This document shows positions 1 through 6,203 of a stretch of 7,791 nt of DNA, in pieces; the stretch's first letter is position 1; each line of letters begins with the position of its first letter. The translations under genes were made by a program, and so were the position numbers. The stretch covers positions 1-7,791 of the forward strand of contig JBPCWZ010000120.1 of NCBI GenBank assembly GCA_051009015.1, given 5' to 3'. A model generated the notes under the pieces. The model was not told the DNA's origin. It made no database searches and was given only the letters and a program-made list of their open reading frames with translations. The DNA comes from JAHRAH01 sp051009015 (lineage in GTDB: Bacteria > Pseudomonadota > Gammaproteobacteria > Tethybacterales > Persebacteraceae).

Positions 1-96
1 GCCGACTATTACGCCGTTGACAAGCAACTTAACCAGTAATGCGGTATTCATCGCCCGACATTCTAACCGCTTTTTTGACGGCGGCGGCGTTTGTTT

Positions 97-1113
97 TTAC
101 GGGCGGGGCGGGGTTGACAGGTTGCCTATTACGCCGGGGGTGTTTAAGTTGTCGCCGCGGATGATGAAAGTTTTGTTGGCGTTGTTTGGCAGGGAAATGT
201 TGGGCGATTGTTGGGCGACGCCGCAGATGGGCTCGGCGGCGGGGTTAGCCGCTTGGGCTATGCATCTGCCGCCGGCATTGCGAAGTGTTTCGGCGTGTGG
301 CAACAAGTGGGAAAATGCGATTGGGACTTGGACATAAGGCGCTGCCATTAAATCAAGCGGCGTTGACCCGTCATTGAGGGCATTGACCGATATGCCATCT
401 ACCGCCAGCAAAACCGAAAGCGCATCGCCGAGAACCTGACTCGGAAGAAAAGCAACAACATGCAGCATCGTATTGCCGGCTGAACTCGTGGCATTTATGT
501 TTGCCCCCGCCGTTATCAAAAGCGAAGCCGCCGCCCCCCTGCCTTCTATCGCCAGCCGCATAAGCAAAAAACCAGCCGCCGTATCGTTAATCGTCTCATT
601 GACATCCGCCCCCGAAGCGACAAACATGCTCAGAGTCGCCAAACTCATCCGCCTAAACGCTACTTCGCGCAAGCCCTGAACAATGCCGGTCGTTATCCCG
701 AAAACATCGCAACCTTCGCGGACACTGCAAGAAGTGATAAAGCGCAAAGTCAAAGTATCCTGCCCGGTATAGCCGGAGCGGACATACTCGCCGCCGACAA
801 GCGTAAAGCCGACGCCGCTTATCGTCACCGTCATCACACCGGCGGCGGGTTGCGACAAAACGATGACCTGCTTGTCGGCGGTAATGCTTATCAAACCGGT
901 GGGTTCTGTCGTGTAGGAAATGGACGATGGCGGAAGTTGCTGCGCCGATGCCTTATCGGCAAGTGTCAAAGCGAAAAAGCCGCCGAGGATTAAGGCAATG
1001 ACGGCAAAAGCCGTTTTGCCCAAAGGTCTCAGCCGTGCGCCGTGCGCCGTGCGCCGTGCGCCGTGCGATGATAAAACACGAAATTGATAATTCCCGACAA
1101 CATCGCCAGACAT
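97..1113 (-). CDS. Exported ankyrin-repeat-like protein of unknown function
   Basis: A 338-residue reading frame if started at the ATG at 1113. A hydrophobic stretch at about residues 34-57 ends in an ASA-QQ signal-peptidase-like site, so the protein is probably exported to the periplasm. After a beta-rich stretch without recognised domain (about 60-125), the region about 160-280 holds degenerate ankyrin units, visible as SGADVNE, TAGANINATS and LHVVAF. Four cysteines (129, 135, 284, 297) lie outside or at the edges of the ankyrin part and could form periplasmic disulfides. The start is uncertain. No Shine-Dalgarno precedes the ATG, the first 33 residues are low-complexity and encoded by a 7-bp tandem repeat, and a TTG at 1023 (residue 31) would give a normal short n-region (MGKT) before the hydrophobic core. 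It is divergent from rdgB. Its partner and role cannot be read from sequence. Confidence 0.72.
   Translation of the reverse strand: MSGDVVGNYQFRVLSSHGARRTAHGARLRPLGKTAFAVIALILGGFFALTLADKASAQQLPPSSISYTTEPTGLISITADKQVIVLSQPAAGVMTVTISGVGFTLVGGEYVRSGYTGQDTLTLRFITSCSVREGCDVFGITTGIVQGLREVAFRRMSLATLSMFVASGADVNETINDTAAGFLLMRLAIEGRGAAASLLITAGANINATSSAGNTMLHVVAFLPSQVLGDALSVLLAVDGISVNALNDGSTPLDLMAAPYVQVPIAFSHLLPHAETLRNAGGRCIAQAANPAAEPICGVAQQSPNISLPNNANKTFIIRGDNLNTPGVIGNLSTPPRP
1032..1066. repeat. 7-bp tandem repeat (GCCGTGC x5)
   Basis: Five perfect head-to-tail copies of GCCGTGC on the plus strand. They lie inside the 5' part of the minus-strand ankyrin gene, between its annotated ATG (1113) and the signal-peptide core. 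On the coding strand they read as the repetitive peptide AHGARRTAHGAR. The unit length is not a multiple of three, so gain or loss of one copy shifts the frame between the ATG and the rest of the gene. Copy number should be prone to slippage. Confidence 0.95.
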
Positions 1114-1142
1114 TATAAACCAAAAAAAGCCCGTTTTGACAA
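1112..1142 (-). promoter_or_regulatory. Candidate sigma70 promoter for the minus-strand ankyrin gene
   Basis: On the minus strand TTGTCA (1142-1137) and a perfect TATAAT (1117-1112) are separated by 19 bp, a little long. The -10 box overlaps the ATG at 1113. If the promoter is real, the transcript would begin near 1105, inside the annotated frame, which favours a downstream start such as the TTG at 1023. The assignment rests on hexamer matching only. Confidence 0.4.
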
Positions 1143-1164
1143 ATTCGGCAAAGTTTTTTTTATT
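1136..1164 (+). promoter_or_regulatory. Candidate sigma70 promoter upstream of rdgB
   Basis: A perfect TTGACA (1136-1141) is followed after 17 bp by TTTATT (1159-1164), a 4/6 match to TATAAT. It would start transcription near 1171 and serve the rdgB-hemW operon. Its -35 box overlaps the -35 box of the divergent minus-strand candidate (1137-1142), so the two promoters could compete for polymerase. Confidence 0.4.
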
Positions 1165-1200
1165 TGGCGCGATGGATATCGGCAGTTGTGCTTGACGGGA

Positions 1201-1229
1201 ATGACGATGGGACGGGAATGATTTATAAT
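1201..1229 (+). promoter_or_regulatory. Second candidate promoter, possibly leaderless, for rdgB
   Basis: A perfect TATAAT (1224-1229) lies 17 bp after ATGACG (1201-1206), a 4/6 -35 match. Seven bases past the -10 box is exactly the A of the preferred rdgB start codon at 1236, so a transcript from here would be leaderless. The only alternative ribosome-binding signal is the G-run at 1231-1235, directly abutting the ATG, which is too close for a normal Shine-Dalgarno. Confidence 0.3.
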
Positions 1230-1235
1230 CGGGGG

Positions 1236-1853
1236 ATGGGGACGATTGTTGTTGCTACCGGCAATGCCGGGAAGTTGCGCGAGATTCGGGCGGCGTTTGC
1301 CGGGCGGGATGTTGAACTGCCATCGTCAGGGCAGATGGGCATTGGCGCGGCGGATGAACCGTTTGGCACTTTTATGGAAAACGCCCTCGCCAAAGCGCGC
1401 TATGCCGCCAAAAAAACAAAACTGCCCGCCCTTGCCGATGATTCCGGTTTGGTTGTCGCCGCACTCGGCGGCAAGCCGGGCGTTTTGTCGGCGAGATATT
1501 CCGGCGCCGATGCGACAGATGCCGCCAATAATGCCAAACTCCTGCGCGCTTTGCGGATGATGGCAAAAAAACAAAACGGCAATATTTGCCGGGATGCGTT
1601 TTATTATGCGGCGATGGTTTTTGTCCGCTGTGCCGATGACCCGGCGCCGGTTTTTGCCGAAGGGTTTTGGCGCGGCGAGATATTGGCAAGCATGCGCGGC
1701 GATGGCGGCTTTGGTTATGACCCGCTTTTTTATGACCCCGCCGCCAAAAAGACCGGCGCGCAAATGTCGCCTTTTGAAAAAAACCGCCGCAGCCACCGCG
1801 GCAAATCCCTGCGCGCCATCATTCGCCTTTTGATAGAACGCGGATTGTTATGA
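1236..1853 (+). CDS. rdgB: XTP/dITP pyrophosphatase (Ham1/RdgB family)
   Basis: Cytosolic nucleotide-pool cleaner that hydrolyses ITP, dITP and XTP to the monophosphate plus pyrophosphate, keeping deaminated purines out of DNA and RNA. The 205-residue product has the family's usual length and landmarks: the N-terminal TGNAGK phosphate-binding motif (8-13), the metal/catalytic region ADDSGL (67-72), GGFGYDP (157-163) and the C-terminal SHRGKSL (186-192). The ATG at 1236 is chosen because the family starts directly with the strand leading into TGN. An upstream in-frame TTG at 1164 and ATG at 1218 would add unconserved residues. Its stop overlaps the hemW start by four bases (ATGA), so translation is likely coupled. 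The rdgB-hemW adjacency is common in proteobacteria and supports both calls. Confidence 0.93.
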   Translation: MGTIVVATGNAGKLREIRAAFAGRDVELPSSGQMGIGAADEPFGTFMENALAKARYAAKKTKLPALADDSGLVVAALGGKPGVLSARYSGADATDAANNAKLLRALRMMAKKQNGNICRDAFYYAAMVFVRCADDPAPVFAEGFWRGEILASMRGDGGFGYDPLFYDPAAKKTGAQMSPFEKNRRSHRGKSLRAIIRLLIERGLL

Positions 1854-3040
1854 CAATGACGACAAACCCCATAGCCGCGCAGCCGATAAACACAACCATC
1901 GCGCCGCCGCCGTTGACATTGTATTTGCACCTGCCGTGGTGCATTCGCAAATGCCCCTATTGTGATTTCAACTCGCACCGCGCGGCGAAAACACTGCCGG
2001 AGGAGGAGTATGTCGCGGCGATGCTCGCCGATGCCGAAAGCGCCGTGCCGCAAGTTTGGGGGCGGCGCATTGTTGCGGCATACCTCGGCGGCGGCACGCC
2101 AAACTTGTTTTCGCCCGCGGCATTGGACAAGTTGCTTTGCGGCTTGCGGGCGTTGTTTAATATCGCGCCGGATGCCGAGATAACAATGGAAGCCAACCCC
2201 GGCGCCGCTTGCGAGGCGAAGTTTGCCGAATACCGCGCTTTGGGAATATCGCGCCTGTCGCTCGGCGCGCAAAGTTTTAATAATACACTTCTGAATTCCA
2301 TCGGGCGCGTGCATTGCGGCAAACAATCGCAACAAGCGGCAAAGGCGGCGGCGCGGACTTTCGGCAACTTCAATATGGATTTAATGCACGCTCTTCCCGG
2401 GCAGGATGTCAAAAGCGCATTGGACGATGTTCATACCGCCTTGACTTTTGACCCCGCGCATTTGTCGCTTTATCAATTGACTTTGGAAACCGGCACGCCC
2501 TTTTATCGCCGCCCGCCGCCCCGTTTGCCGAATGATGACGAAACCGCCGTCGTTGGCGATGCGGTTGCAAACTTCGCCATCGGGCGCGGTTTTTTGCGTT
2601 ATGAAATATCCGCCTTTTCGCGCCCGAAAAAAGAATGCGCGCACAATCTTAACTATTGGCGCTTTGGCGATTATCTCGGCATCGGCGCGGGCGCGCATGG
2701 CAAACTGACCATCGGCGGCAAAATCATAAGACAGATGCGGGTGAAAAATCCGAATGATTATATGCGCCGCGCCCAAGCGGGCAATGCCATCGCCGAACAA
2801 AAACAAGTATCCGGAAGAGAGGCGGTTTTTGAGTTTTTGCTTAATGCCCTGCGGCTGACCGATGGTTTTGCCGTCAATGATTTGGCGGCGCGCACGGCAA
2901 TGACAACCGCCGCCATAGAAACCGAACTGCAAAAAGCCGAGCGCGACAAACTAATCATGCGAACGATAACGCGCATAAAACCTTCTCCCCTCGGCTTGCG
3001 TTTTCTGAACGACCTCCTAATGCGTTTTTTGCCGACATGA
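1850..3040 (+). CDS. hemW: Radical SAM heme chaperone HemW (HemN-like)
   Basis: A 396-residue radical-SAM protein. HemW binds heme and a 4Fe-4S cluster and inserts heme into respiratory enzymes. It is related to, but distinct from, the coproporphyrinogen dehydrogenase HemN. The CX3CX2C cluster motif is at Cys31, Cys35 and Cys38 in the context PWCIRKCPYCDFNSH, which is typical of HemW. SAM-binding GGGTP follows at 80-84, then MEANPG (113-118), LMHALPGQ (178-185) and YQLTLE (208-213). The diagnostic block beginning HNLNYWRFGDYLGIGAG is at 265-281, before a HemN C-terminal domain. The first about 20 residues are a short, poorly conserved extension. The start at 1850 overlaps the rdgB stop, and its own stop overlaps the next start, both as ATGA, with no clear Shine-Dalgarno. 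This suggests reinitiation by terminating ribosomes. Confidence 0.94.
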   Translation: MTMTTNPIAAQPINTTIAPPPLTLYLHLPWCIRKCPYCDFNSHRAAKTLPEEEYVAAMLADAESAVPQVWGRRIVAAYLGGGTPNLFSPAALDKLLCGLRALFNIAPDAEITMEANPGAACEAKFAEYRALGISRLSLGAQSFNNTLLNSIGRVHCGKQSQQAAKAAARTFGNFNMDLMHALPGQDVKSALDDVHTALTFDPAHLSLYQLTLETGTPFYRRPPPRLPNDDETAVVGDAVANFAIGRGFLRYEISAFSRPKKECAHNLNYWRFGDYLGIGAGAHGKLTIGGKIIRQMRVKNPNDYMRRAQAGNAIAEQKQVSGREAVFEFLLNALRLTDGFAVNDLAARTAMTTAAIETELQKAERDKLIMRTITRIKPSPLGLRFLNDLLMRFLPT

Positions 3041-4236
3041 CGGGTGCAACAAAACAACAAAAGCAAAAACCGCCGCTGCGCGGTTTTGCCAAAGCGGAAT
3101 ATGCCGCGCGCCTTGCAAAGTTGCAAGCGGCGATGACAAAGCGCGGATGGGATGGCGTGTTATTGACGACCGCCGCGGATATTTGTTATATGACAGGTTT
3201 CTTGACGCCGTTTTTTCTCAGCCCGACCCGCCCGTGGTTTGTCGTTGTGCCAGGGCGGGGGATGCCCGTTGCGGTTGTGCCGCAAATCGGCGCGGCGGCA
3301 ATGCGCCGGTGTTATGTCGGCGAAGTGCGAAAGTGGAACTCGCCAAATCCGCAAGACGAAGGCATATCGCTGCTTGCCGACACTCTCGCCGCTTTGACAA
3401 AAACAAACGGCATGATAGGCTCACCGCTGGGCGCGGAAACTTATACAAGAATGCCGATGGCGGATTATGACAAATTGCAAAAGATATTACATCCGCGCGT
3501 TTTTGTTGATAGCGCCGATGTTTTGTGGCAACTGCGCATGCAAAAGTCGGCGGCGGAAGTTGCAAAGATTCGTTATGTTGCCGCTATGATGTCCGATTCT
3601 TTTATCGCCTTGTCGCAAACGGAAGAAGGCGCGGTGATGTCCGAGTCGCAACTGTGCCGCGCTTTGGAAATAGATGTTTTGCGGCGCGGCATTGACGGCG
3701 TGCCGTATCTTGTTGCGGCAAGCGGCGGGGGAGGTTATGAAACGATTATGATGCCGCCGACATGCCGGATTGTCGGGCGCGGCGAAGTTTTGATGATTGA
3801 TGTTGGTGCGGTTTATGACGGTTATTTTTGCGACTTCTGCCGCAACTATGCCGCATCATCGCCGCCGCAGGAAGCGGCAAATGCGCACGATGTTTTATAT
3901 GATTCTTTGCAAGCGGGTTTTGCCGCCGCCCGTCCGGACAATACCGCCGCCGATGTTTGGCGGGCGATGGAAGGAGTGTTATCCCGCGCCGGTTTTGCGA
4001 GCGCAAAAAGCGGCGGGCGTTTCGGGCATGGCATCGGCTTGCAACTAACCGAAAAACCATCGCTCATGCCAAACGATAACACAATGCTAAAAGCCGGAAT
4101 GACGCTGGCATTGGAACCATCGCTGACAATGGCAAACGGATTATCCATCGTCCGCGAGGAGAATATCGTTATTGGCGAAAACAAAACCGAATGGCTGACA
4201 AATCCAGCCCCTCGTGTTATGCTTGCACTGCGATGA
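3037..4236 (+). CDS. M24-family metallohydrolase (Xaa-Pro peptidase / EutD-DoeA-like)
   Basis: A 399-residue protein with the creatinase-type N-terminal domain (about 20-165) and the pita-bread M24 catalytic domain (about 170-395). All five expected metal ligands are present: Asp255 and Asp266 (11 apart, as in aminopeptidase P), His331 in GHGIG, Glu360 in LALEPS and Glu375 in VREEN. It should therefore be an active dinuclear metallohydrolase. Family members include Xaa-Pro dipeptidases, creatinase and ectoine hydrolase DoeA/EutD. The motif MTGFLTPFF...SPTRPWF near 52-68 differs from my recollection of DoeA, so ectoine is not asserted as substrate. The start at 3037 overlaps the hemW stop (ATGA), and the gene's own stop overlaps the next start the same way. 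The context with a racemase-family protein and a diaminopropionate-type lyase suggests it releases an amino acid from an amide, peptide or cyclic precursor. Cytosolic; no signal peptide seen. Confidence 0.85.
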   Translation: MTGATKQQKQKPPLRGFAKAEYAARLAKLQAAMTKRGWDGVLLTTAADICYMTGFLTPFFLSPTRPWFVVVPGRGMPVAVVPQIGAAAMRRCYVGEVRKWNSPNPQDEGISLLADTLAALTKTNGMIGSPLGAETYTRMPMADYDKLQKILHPRVFVDSADVLWQLRMQKSAAEVAKIRYVAAMMSDSFIALSQTEEGAVMSESQLCRALEIDVLRRGIDGVPYLVAASGGGGYETIMMPPTCRIVGRGEVLMIDVGAVYDGYFCDFCRNYAASSPPQEAANAHDVLYDSLQAGFAAARPDNTAADVWRAMEGVLSRAGFASAKSGGRFGHGIGLQLTEKPSLMPNDNTMLKAGMTLALEPSLTMANGLSIVREENIVIGENKTEWLTNPAPRVMLALR

Positions 4237-5003
4237 TAAAAACCCGCTTTGACCATGCCGAAATTGACGGCGATGCATTGGAAGATACCGCGCCGCCGGG
4301 CAAAGTCGGGGCGGTATTGCTCGCTACGGACCTGACGCTGGGAAGCGAACTGCCGCAAATGCTGCCAAAGGGCGTTGGCGTTTATGTCAATCGCGTGATG
4401 AATCACAACCCGCTGACGATGGAAAACCTGCGGGCAATGCGCGGTGATTTATGCCGCGCCGCCGCGGGCATTATTCCGGGGGCAAAGATGGATGTTGTTA
4501 TTTTCGGCTGCACTTCGGGCGCGGCGGCTATCGGGTATGACGAAGTGCAAAGGTTGATACAAACCGCGCATCCCGGGGCAAAAATCATAACGCCATTGAC
4601 GGCGGCGACTTGCGCCCTTCGCGCTATCGGCGTCAAACGATTGTCAATATTAACGCCGTATATCGCCGAGATTAATCGCGCTATGGCGGGGCATTTTGCG
4701 GCGGCGGGTTTTGCGCCGGTTAATGTCGCGGGAATGGGTATAAAAAGCGATGTTGATGCGGCGGGTGTTTCGGCCGATGCTTTATTGAAAGCGGCGCGGG
4801 CGCATTTGGATAAATCGGCGGAAGCATTGTTTGTTTCCTGCACCGCTTTGCGCGCGGCATCGCTCATCGGGCGGATGGAAGATGAATTTGGCATTCCGGT
4901 ATTATCCAGCAATCAAACTTTGGCATGGGCTGTCTTGCGCGCCCTTGGCAATAATGCGAAAATAAACGGGTTTGGTCGCTTGTTGCAGCGGCAGTGGGGT
5001 TAA
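4233..5003 (+). CDS. EutA-like Asp/Glu racemase-superfamily protein
   Basis: A 256-residue cytosolic protein of the Asp/Glu/hydantoin racemase superfamily, which also holds maleate isomerase, arylmalonate decarboxylase and EutA. Two cysteines in the expected places, Cys93 in FGCTSG and Cys203 in SCTALRA, are the catalytic pair of the fold. NP-LTMENLR (59-67) and TPLTAA (120-125) resemble EutA of ectoine-utilisation clusters. I choose the ATG at 4233 because it recreates the ATGA overlap used at the two previous junctions and begins about 25 residues before the first conserved strand. An in-frame ATG at 4191 would overlap the M24 gene by 46 bp and add a 14-residue cysteine-rich leader without family support. 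The reaction is unknown: racemisation, isomerisation or decarboxylation are all possible in this fold. Confidence 0.82.
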   Translation: MIKTRFDHAEIDGDALEDTAPPGKVGAVLLATDLTLGSELPQMLPKGVGVYVNRVMNHNPLTMENLRAMRGDLCRAAAGIIPGAKMDVVIFGCTSGAAAIGYDEVQRLIQTAHPGAKIITPLTAATCALRAIGVKRLSILTPYIAEINRAMAGHFAAAGFAPVNVAGMGIKSDVDAAGVSADALLKAARAHLDKSAEALFVSCTALRAASLIGRMEDEFGIPVLSSNQTLAWAVLRALGNNAKINGFGRLLQRQWG

Positions 5004-5012
5004 ACTTTAATA

Positions 5013-6149
5013 ATGCTTTCTCCTGTTTTCCAAAACGCCGCTTTTGATTATTATCACAACCGGCGGCGCGGCGATATATTTTATCCGCCGCAGTTGCACA
5101 AGTTTTTGCCGCCGGACAAAACTGATGATGCGGCGGCAATCATTAAACAATGGCGCGGTTATGCGCCGACTCCGCTTTATGCTTTGCCGAATGTTGCCGC
5201 TCTTTGCAATGTCGGCGGCGTTTATTACAAAGACGAGTCGGCGCGTTTTGGCATCGGCAGTTTCAAGGCACTCGGCGCGGGTTATGCCGTCAATACGATG
5301 GCAAAAGCAACAAAAGCCAAAACCGCAAAAACAACTATCGCCGCGGCAACGGACGGCAACCACGGCAGGGCGGTAGCATGGGCGGCGCAAAGGATGGGAT
5401 GTCAATGCCGGATATATCTGCACGCCGGTGTCAGCGGCGGGCGGCAAAAGGCGATAGAAAAGTTTGGCGCGATAATAACGCGCATTGACGGCAACTATGA
5501 CGATTCGCTGCGCGCCGCTCTTGCCGATTCGCGGGCAAACGGCTGGAAGTTAATATCCGATACTGTTTGCGGAAGTTTGCGCCGCGCGCCGGGTTTGGTA
5601 ATGGCGGGTTATGGTTTGATGGCGGACGAAGTGATTGACCAAATGCCGCCGGGTGTTTTGCCAAGTCATCTTTTTGCCCAGGGGGGAGTGGGCGGTTTTG
5701 CCGCGGCGATGTGTGCGCGGTTTTGGCATCGGCTGGGAAAAGCGCGCGGGCGGTTTGCGGTTGTTGAGCCGGATATGGCGGCATGCCTTTTGGCAAGCGC
5801 GCGCGCCGGAAAATCCCGCGCTGTGATGGTGCGGGAGGAGACGGTGATGGCGGGGTTAAGTTGCGGCGAGCCGTCCTCTTTGGCATTGCCGGTTTTGCTT
5901 GCCGGGGCGCATGATTTTGTTGCGATACCCGATGCGGTTGTCGCCCCGGCGATGAAGATACTGCACGACAACAAGCCGCGCATTATCGCCGGAGAATCCG
6001 CAGTTGCCGGTTTGGCATTATTGTTAATGGCGGCGGCGCAGCCAAAGTTATACCGCCATCTCGGCTTATCCAAAACCGCCGTCATACTGCTATTCGGCAC
6101 CGAAGGCGCAACAGACGCCAAAATATACAAACAAATGATAGGCAAATAA
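5013..6149 (+). CDS. Diaminopropionate ammonia-lyase-type PLP enzyme (YgeX/DpaL family)
   Basis: A 378-residue fold-type II PLP enzyme. The closest family I recognise is diaminopropionate ammonia-lyase, which converts 2,3-diaminopropionate to pyruvate and two ammonia. The PLP lysine is Lys85 in RFGIGSFKALG. The cofactor loop DGNHGR holds Asp114 and Asn116, a glycine-rich phosphate loop GGVGG is at 224-228, and GTEGATD is at 362-368. Asp114 and Asp183 are 69 residues apart, the same spacing as the catalytic Asp120/Asp189 pair known in the enterobacterial enzymes. The stretch between Lys85 and Asp114 is shorter than in those enzymes by my recollection (29 versus about 42). It follows the racemase-family gene by 9 bp, with GGGG at 4996-4999 as a distant ribosome-binding candidate. 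The alternative is an EutB/threonine dehydratase-like lyase with another beta-substituted amino acid as substrate. Confidence 0.85.
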   Translation: MLSPVFQNAAFDYYHNRRRGDIFYPPQLHKFLPPDKTDDAAAIIKQWRGYAPTPLYALPNVAALCNVGGVYYKDESARFGIGSFKALGAGYAVNTMAKATKAKTAKTTIAAATDGNHGRAVAWAAQRMGCQCRIYLHAGVSGGRQKAIEKFGAIITRIDGNYDDSLRAALADSRANGWKLISDTVCGSLRRAPGLVMAGYGLMADEVIDQMPPGVLPSHLFAQGGVGGFAAAMCARFWHRLGKARGRFAVVEPDMAACLLASARAGKSRAVMVREETVMAGLSCGEPSSLALPVLLAGAHDFVAIPDAVVAPAMKILHDNKPRIIAGESAVAGLALLLMAAAQPKLYRHLGLSKTAVILLFGTEGATDAKIYKQMIGK

Positions 6150-6165
6150 ATTCGGGCGGGGTTGT

Positions 6166-6176
6166 GTTATCATAAC
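6166..6176. promoter_or_regulatory. Small palindrome and weak -10 candidate before the ankyrin gene
   Basis: GTTAT-C-ATAAC is a perfect 5-bp inverted repeat in the 54-bp gap between the lyase stop and the ankyrin start. It contains TATCAT (6168-6173), a 5/6 match to TATAAT, but no acceptable -35 lies 16-18 bp upstream. It could be a small operator or part of a weak promoter. The alternative is simple read-through from the operon. Confidence 0.2.
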
Positions 6177-6189
6177 GGCATATTCCAAA

Positions 6190-6194
6190 AGGAG
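6190..6194 (+). promoter_or_regulatory. Shine-Dalgarno AGGAG for the second ankyrin gene
   Basis: AGGAG sits 9 nt before the ATG at 6204 and decides that start over the upstream in-frame ATG at 6162. The 6204 start also puts a canonical signal peptide at the extreme N-terminus. It is the best ribosome-binding site in the window. The operon genes have none as clear, so this gene is probably translated independently. Confidence 0.75.
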
Positions 6195-6203
6195 AATACG
6201 CCA

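Noticed and set aside
1..96. Possible frameshifted C-terminal continuation of the ankyrin gene in another minus-strand frame
   Set aside because: About 23 further codons are open past the stop, but they contain no recognisable ankyrin or other motif, so the TAA at 97-99 is taken as genuine.
17..337. Plus-strand frame of 106 residues opposite the ankyrin gene
   Set aside because: Antisense to the better-supported minus-strand frame, with no signal peptide, domain or ribosome-binding site.
4191..4232. Upstream ATG extension of the EutA-like protein
   Set aside because: It would overlap the M24 gene by 46 bp and add unconserved residues. The ATGA overlap at 4233 fits the pattern of the preceding junctions.
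4403..4912. Long minus-strand frame antisense to the EutA-like gene
   Set aside because: The sense frame has clear family motifs. The antisense frame is a by-product of the biased codon use, as are similar long frames opposite hemW and the lyase.
3037..6149. Calling the three genes eutD-eutA-eutB or an ectoine-degradation operon
   Set aside because: The lyase is YgeX-like rather than EutB-like, the M24 N-terminal region differs from what I recall of DoeA, and deacetylase, EutC and transporter genes are absent from the window.
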